Source: JAZKHT01 sp040385245
GTDB taxonomy: Bacteria; Pseudomonadota; Alphaproteobacteria; Rhodobacterales; Rhodobacteraceae
Assembly: GCA_040385245.1 (NCBI GenBank)
Contig: JAZKHT010000008.1
Location: forward strand, 248,001-312,000
DNA: 64,000 nt
Reading direction: 5' to 3'
Shown: positions 59,791-64,000 of the stretch, piece after piece
How positions within the stretch are numbered: the first letter of the stretch is position 1
How the letters are laid out: the number at the start of each line of letters is the position of its first letter
Notes under the pieces: generated by a model
The model's input: only the letters and a program-made list of their open reading frames with translations
Database searches by the model: none
Told to the model about the DNA's origin: nothing
Made by a program: the position numbers and the translations under genes

Positions 59791-60402
59791 ATGAAACATG
59801 TCGCCGAAATTGCCGCCGAAATCGTCGCCCGGGAAGGCGGCTTTGTGAATGACCCCGACGATCCGGGCGGGGCCACCAATCACGGTGTGACCCTTGCCAC
59901 GCTGCGCCGTCTGGGGATTGACGTCACGGGGGACGGGCGCTCCGATCTGGCCGATGTGCGCGCGCTGACGCCAGCGCAGGCGGCAGATATCTATGTGGAG
60001 CATTACTTTCGCCGCCCCGGTCTGGATGCGCTGCCCGCACCGCTGCAGGCGTCGGTGTTCGACATGCAGGTCAACGCGGGCGCAAACGCGGTCAAGGTGT
60101 TGCAGCGGTTGCTGACGGACATGGGCTATCCTTGCGACCCCGATGGTCAGGTGGGGCCACAGACCATCCGCGCGGCGGAACTGGCCTTTCAGGCGGCGCC
60201 GTCGCATCTGGTCGACGCTTACGGGATCGCGCGGCGGAATTACTATTACGCCCTTGCCGATGCGCGCCCCGCATCGCGCAAATATGCCCGCCGCCGCGAC
60301 GGTGGCAAAGGCGGCTGGATCGTCCGGGCTGAGGAGTTCATTGCGCCGAAATATCACCTGACGGACGCGCAGCACCGCGCGCGGGTGGCGGCATGGGGCT
60401 GA
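59791..60402 (+). CDS. GH108-type lysozyme/endolysin (GTA-like)
   Basis: This 203-residue peptidoglycan hydrolase has the glycoside hydrolase 108 block with the catalytic Glu in VAREGGFVNDPDDPGGATNHG and a PG-binding region (about 110-190) with NAGANAVKVLQRLL and QVGPQTIRAA. It has no signal peptide, so export needs a holin, and the next gene is one. The pair matches the lysis module of gene transfer agents (R. capsulatus endolysin/holin), which can lie away from the main GTA cluster. ATG 59791 sits behind a sequestering hairpin. Confidence 0.88.
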   Translation: MKHVAEIAAEIVAREGGFVNDPDDPGGATNHGVTLATLRRLGIDVTGDGRSDLADVRALTPAQAADIYVEHYFRRPGLDALPAPLQASVFDMQVNAGANAVKVLQRLLTDMGYPCDPDGQVGPQTIRAAELAFQAAPSHLVDAYGIARRNYYYALADARPASRKYARRRDGGKGGWIVRAEEFIAPKYHLTDAQHRARVAAWG

Positions 60403-60863
60403 TCGGCAAGGTGCTGGCCCCCGGTGCAGTCACCGCGTTGGGGCAGGCGGCCACCGGGCTGGCCGAGGTGTTCACCCCATCGGCCACCCGCCGGATGGAG
60501 CTGTCGGCGCAGGCGCAGATGGCCGCCCTGCGCCAGTTGGGCGAAGAATACGGCCACCCGTCGCTGGGCTGGTTCGATCGGACGGTGAACGGGCTGAACC
60601 GGTTGCCGCGCCCCATGCTGGCCTTTGGGACGATCGGGCTGTTTGTTTATGCCATGGTCGACCCACAGGCTTTTGCCGCGCGGATGGTGGGGCTGAATGC
60701 GGTGCCTGAACCGCTGTGGTGGCTGCTCGGGGCGGTGGTCGCCTTTTATTTTGGCGCGCGCGAGACGTATTATTTCCGAAACCGCCAAGGCGGGGCTGCA
60801 CCAACCGATGCACCGTCCGAAGACAACCCCGCGCTTGACGAATGGCGGGCCGGGCAGGGGTAA
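60393..60863 (+). CDS. GTA-type holin (3-TM family)
   Basis: This 156-residue protein has an Ala-rich amphipathic start, a hydrophilic middle (ELSAQAQMAALRQLGEEYG), and about two to three hydrophobic segments (RPMLAFGTIGLFVYAMV, LWWLLGAVVAFYFGARE) in the second half. This is the layout of holins associated with gene transfer agent release. It overlaps the lysozyme gene by 10 nt, which couples their translation, and ends about 70 nt before argS. Confidence 0.85.
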   Translation: MGLIGKVLAPGAVTALGQAATGLAEVFTPSATRRMELSAQAQMAALRQLGEEYGHPSLGWFDRTVNGLNRLPRPMLAFGTIGLFVYAMVDPQAFAARMVGLNAVPEPLWWLLGAVVAFYFGARETYYFRNRQGGAAPTDAPSEDNPALDEWRAGQG

Positions 60864-60933
60864 CGGCCTTGCCGTCCTTGACCTGTTCGGTTGCCTCTGG
60901 CATTGCCGGGGCAATTGAACAGGACTTGATCAA

Positions 60934-62679
60934 ATGAACCTCTTCTCGGATATCCGGGGCCTCGTTGTTGACGCCATCGGTGATCTTGCGGCCGACGGTG
61001 TGTTGCCCGCCGGTCTGGACCTTGCCGCCGTCGCGGTGGAACCGCCGCGCGATGCGGCCCATGGTGACATGGCGACCAACGCCGCAATGGTGCTGGCCAA
61101 GCCCGCCAACATGTCTCCCCGCGCAATTGCCGAGGCGCTGGCCACGCGGCTGATGCGTGATCCGCGTCTGGCGGGCGTCGATGTGGCGGGGCCGGGGTTT
61201 CTGAACCTGCGGCTGTCGCCCGTGCTGTGGCAGGGCGTGGTGCGGTCGGCGCTGATCGACGGGCTTGATTATGGCCGGTCCACCCTTGGCGCCGGGCAAA
61301 AGGTCAACGTCGAATTCGTGTCCGCCAACCCGACCGGGCCAATGCATGTGGGCCATGTGCGGGGGGCCGTCTTCGGCGATGCGCTGGCGCGGTTGCTGGC
61401 CTTTTCCGGCTGGAACGTGACGCGGGAATATTACATCAACGACGGCGGCGCGCAGGTCGATGTGCTGGCGCGGTCTGCCTTTGAACGCTACCGCGAGGCC
61501 AACGGGCTGGAGCCTGAAATCCGCGAAGGCCTGTATCCCGGCGATTATCTGATCCCGGTGGGCGAGGCGTTGAAGACCAGATACGGCACCACCCTGCTGG
61601 ATCAGCCGGAATCCGTCTGGCTGGCGGACGTGCGCGATTTCGCGACCGAGATGATGATGGCCGAAATCCGTGGCGATCTGGCGCTTCTGGGTGTGCAGAT
61701 GGACGTCTATTCGTCGGAAAAGGCACTGTATGCCACCGGCGAGATCGAGGCCGCGATTGAAACCCTGCGTGGCATGGACCTCATCTATGAAGGCACGCTG
61801 GAACCGCCAAAGGGCAAAGAGCCCGAGGATTGGGAACCCCGCGTCCAGACCTTGTTCCGCAGCACCGCGCATGGCGACGACGTAGATCGCCCGGTGCAGA
61901 AATCCGATGGGTCGTGGACCTATTTCGCCCCCGACATCGCCTATCACCACAACAAGGTGAAACGCGGCTTTGACGCGTTGATCGACATTTTCGGGGCCGA
62001 TCACGGCGGCTATGTCAAACGGATGAAGGCGGCGGTGTCGGCGCTGTCGCATGGCCGCGTGCCGCTCGACATCAAGTTGATCCAACTGGTCAAGCTGTGG
62101 AAGAACGGCGAACCCTTCAAGATGTCGAAACGCGCGGGCACCTTTGTGACCTTGCGCGATGTGGTGGAAATGGCCGGTGCCGATGTCACCCGGTTCATCA
62201 TGCTGACGCGCAAGAACGACGCGGCGCTGGATTTCGACTTTGACAAGGTGCTGGAACAGTCCAAGGACAACCCGGTTTTCTATGTCCAATACGCCAATGC
62301 CCGGATCAATTCGGTGATCCGCAAGGCGCGAGAGGCTGGGATTGATTGCGACACGGGCGTTCTGGCCGCAGCCGATCTGTCGAAACTGGCGCACGAGGCG
62401 GAAATCGCCTTGTCGCGCAAAATCGCCGAATGGCCGCGCCTGGTAGAGATTGCCGCGCGCAACAATGAACCGCACCGGGTGGCGTTCTATCTGTACGAAC
62501 TCGCCTCGGAATTGCACGGGTTGTGGAACAAGGGCAACGACGACGCCAGCTTGCGCTTTGTGCAAGAGGGCGATCCCGCCACATCACAGGCGAAAATCGC
62601 ACTGGCCAAGGCCGTTTCCGTTGTCATTTGCGCGGGTCTTGCTATCTTGGGCGTCACTCCGGTCGAGGAAATGCGCTGA
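60934..62679 (+). CDS. argS: arginyl-tRNA synthetase
   Basis: This 581-residue class I synthetase has the N-terminal additional domain (about 1-115), the HIGH-type motif in ANPTGPMHVGHVRGAVFGD, the KMSKS-type motif in KMSKRAGTFVT, and the C-terminal anticodon-binding DALR domain (FYLYELASELHGLWNKGND). The ATG at 60934 follows AGGACTTGATCAA. The order argS, SPOR protein, nagZ is a conserved Rhodobacterales cluster. Confidence 0.97.
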   Translation: MNLFSDIRGLVVDAIGDLAADGVLPAGLDLAAVAVEPPRDAAHGDMATNAAMVLAKPANMSPRAIAEALATRLMRDPRLAGVDVAGPGFLNLRLSPVLWQGVVRSALIDGLDYGRSTLGAGQKVNVEFVSANPTGPMHVGHVRGAVFGDALARLLAFSGWNVTREYYINDGGAQVDVLARSAFERYREANGLEPEIREGLYPGDYLIPVGEALKTRYGTTLLDQPESVWLADVRDFATEMMMAEIRGDLALLGVQMDVYSSEKALYATGEIEAAIETLRGMDLIYEGTLEPPKGKEPEDWEPRVQTLFRSTAHGDDVDRPVQKSDGSWTYFAPDIAYHHNKVKRGFDALIDIFGADHGGYVKRMKAAVSALSHGRVPLDIKLIQLVKLWKNGEPFKMSKRAGTFVTLRDVVEMAGADVTRFIMLTRKNDAALDFDFDKVLEQSKDNPVFYVQYANARINSVIRKAREAGIDCDTGVLAAADLSKLAHEAEIALSRKIAEWPRLVEIAARNNEPHRVAFYLYELASELHGLWNKGNDDASLRFVQEGDPATSQAKIALAKAVSVVICAGLAILGVTPVEEMR

Positions 62680-62753
62680 CTTACAAGCGCCCGTCCGGGG
62701 GGAACAGGCAAGACAGCGGGGCAGGGAAGCCCGCCCCCGCAGTGAGGCAGAGC

Positions 62754-63803
62754 ATGGCGGACGTGGACTTCGATGATTTCGATGACGGCTATGGCACGCC
62801 CATGGCCGCATCCGGCTTGGCACCAAGGATGCTTAGTCTGGCGGGGGCGGCCTCTTCGGCGGCGCTGATCGTGGGGCTTGGCATCTGGGGCTATAACCTT
62901 GCGGTGCGGGATGTGACCGGCATCCCGGTCATTCGCGCGCTTGAGGGGCCGATGCGCATCGCCCCCGACAATCCCGGCGGCGAGGTGGCCGCGCATCAGG
63001 GGTTGGCCGTCAACGCCGTGGCCGCCGTGGGTGTCGCCTCGCCGCCGCCTGAACGGCTGGTGCTGGCCCCGCGCCCGGTGGAATTGTCGATGGAGGATAC
63101 CCCCGGTCTTGGCACGCTTGACGCGGTCGATGCGCCGATTGCCGTAACGGACGTTTCGGCCCCGGTCGATGGCATCCTGCCGACCCCGATCATCAGCGAA
63201 GACCTGTTGACCGATGTCATCACCGACGATCCGGTGGATGCAGGTCTTGCCGACCCCGCCCGCGTCGCCATGCCCACCGATGGCCCCGATCCAGACGCCG
63301 TCGCAAAGGCGCTGGCCGAGGCGCTGGCGCTGGAAGAAACCCCGGTGGAAGATGCGCTGGCCGTTGCTGCCCTTGCGCCCGAGGTTGCGCCGGAACCTGC
63401 GATCACGGATCAACCGATGGCCACAAGTGTCCGGCCACAGCGCAGGCCCGGCGCTGTCCCCGCCCCGATCGTGCCGACGGCCGTTGCCGATGTTGCCTTG
63501 GCCGCCCCTGCCGCCACGCCGGTGGCCGAGGTGGACGCGGGCACGATTGCCGCAGGCACACGGCTGGTCCAGTTGGGCGCGTTCGACACGCCCGATCAGG
63601 CGCGGTCGGAATGGGGCCGGTTGTCGAACCGCTTCCCCGATCTGCTGGCGACGAAATCGCTGGTGGTGCAGTCGGCGGAAAGCGGCGGTCGCACCTTCTA
63701 TCGCTTGCGCGCCCTTGGCTTTGCCGGCGCGGACGAGGCGCGGGATTTCTGCACGTCCCTGCTGGAACAGAACGCATCCTGCATCCCGGTCGAGCAGCGA
63801 TGA
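62754..63803 (+). CDS. SPOR-domain protein
   Basis: This 349-residue protein has one transmembrane helix (about 28-50, AASSAALIVGLGIWGYNLAV), a long Ala/Pro/Asp-rich periplasmic linker and a C-terminal SPOR domain (about 265-345: RLVQLGAFDTPDQARSEWGRL, FYRLRALGFAGADEARDFC, ending NASCIPV). SPOR domains bind denuded glycan strands at the septum. It overlaps nagZ by 4 nt (ATGA), so it is coupled to a peptidoglycan-recycling enzyme. Confidence 0.92.
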   Translation: MADVDFDDFDDGYGTPMAASGLAPRMLSLAGAASSAALIVGLGIWGYNLAVRDVTGIPVIRALEGPMRIAPDNPGGEVAAHQGLAVNAVAAVGVASPPPERLVLAPRPVELSMEDTPGLGTLDAVDAPIAVTDVSAPVDGILPTPIISEDLLTDVITDDPVDAGLADPARVAMPTDGPDPDAVAKALAEALALEETPVEDALAVAALAPEVAPEPAITDQPMATSVRPQRRPGAVPAPIVPTAVADVALAAPAATPVAEVDAGTIAAGTRLVQLGAFDTPDQARSEWGRLSNRFPDLLATKSLVVQSAESGGRTFYRLRALGFAGADEARDFCTSLLEQNASCIPVEQR

Positions 63804-64000
63804 CCAGTGTCGGCACCGGCGCTGCGATCTTTGGCTGCGCCGGGCCGGTGCTGTTGCCGGACGAAGTGGCGTTCTTTCGCGATGCCGATCCGTTTGGCTT
63901 TATCCTGTTTGCCCGCAACGTCGAAACCCCCGAACAAGTGCGTCGCCTGACAGGTGATCTGCGCGCCGCCGTTGGGCGCGATGCGCCCATTCTGGTGGAC
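63800..64000 (+). CDS. nagZ: beta-N-acetylhexosaminidase (3' end outside window)
   Basis: The first 67 codons of a GH3 beta-N-acetylglucosaminidase are visible. The sequence starts MTSVGTGAAIFGCAGPVLLPDE and has DPFGFILFARNVETPEQVRRL, the characteristic N-terminus of NagZ. NagZ acts in cytoplasmic muropeptide recycling. It overlaps the SPOR-domain gene by 4 nt, and its catalytic part lies beyond the window. Confidence 0.92.
   Translation, partial: MTSVGTGAAIFGCAGPVLLPDEVAFFRDADPFGFILFARNVETPEQVRRLTGDLRAAVGRDAPILVD

Noticed and set aside
59791..60863. Prophage remnant carrying lysozyme and holin
   Set aside because: No integrase, terminase, capsid or repeats flank the pair, and composition matches neighbours; a GTA lysis module is more economical.
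60908..60933. TTGATCAA before argS as an FNR box
   Set aside because: The half-sites touch with no N4 spacer, so it does not fit the FNR consensus; it is part of the ribosome-site region.
1..64000. CRISPR array or mobile element
   Set aside because: No regularly spaced repeats, inverted-repeat-bounded transposase or integrase frame was found on either strand.

Overview
The window is an ordinary, gene-dense piece of an alphaproteobacterial chromosome, most probably from the Rhodobacteraceae (Roseobacter group). Pointers are the high GC content, the gene orders argS/SPOR-protein/nagZ, tkt/coiled-coil/zapA and gap/small ORF/gap, a C4-pathway hemA (5-aminolevulinate synthase), an alphaproteobacterial type of LexA box (GTTC-N7-GTTC) before uvrA, and a DUF1127 gene. 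I see no insertion sequence, integrase, CRISPR array, rRNA or plasmid-type gene, and no block of obviously foreign composition. I cannot name a genus.

Layout. 1-8 kb: end of a class III aminotransferase, two near-identical tiny secreted proteins, an RND efflux pump with its adaptor, an orphan PAAR protein, a pirin and two identical tRNA-Asp genes. 8-16 kb: an acetyltransferase, an M20 peptidase, a secreted cysteine-repeat protein, hemA, a RodZ-like protein, ispG, a DsbA-like thiol oxidoreductase and an aminotransferase. 17-26 kb: a cell-wall block (amidase, PBP1A, bactofilin and M23 peptidase) with prfB, a DUF2189 membrane protein, a DUF455 ferritin-like protein and a Bcp peroxiredoxin. 26-39 kb: an AsmA-like giant, queA, two MFS transporters, DUF924, lpdA, a rhodanese and uvrA. 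39-47 kb: mmsA with a divergent LysR regulator, a CBS protein, coaD, DUF1127, and the operon gap2-(47-aa membrane protein)-gap1. 47-54 kb: tkt, coiled-coil protein/zapA, grxD, bolA, two GNAT genes and purL. 54-64 kb: a candidate sRNA, a LysR regulator, an acyltransferase overlapping murI, a secreted orphan protein, argC, ccmE, a GH108 lysozyme and GTA-type holin pair, argS, a SPOR protein and the start of nagZ.

Systems that cohere: peptidoglycan synthesis and remodelling (amidase, PBP1A, M23/bactofilin, murI, SPOR protein, nagZ, ZapA); central carbon metabolism (two GAPDH paralogues, each preceded by the same LacI-type palindrome, plus transketolase); redox and Fe-S handling (Grx4-type glutaredoxin and BolA); heme and cytochrome c (hemA, ccmE); and a lysis pair resembling the one used by gene transfer agents, here placed between ccmE and argS.

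The most interesting non-coding signals are: an ~80-nt sRNA-like unit with its own promoter, two hairpins, an exposed CCUCCC and a U8 terminator; a hairpin that buries the Shine-Dalgarno of the lysozyme gene; three LacI-type operators around the two gap genes; two overlapping LexA boxes before uvrA; and five copies of a dispersed hairpin-plus-GGATATTT element at gene ends. Repeats, motifs and spacings were read by eye from the sequence; family names rest on recognition of motifs, not on searches.
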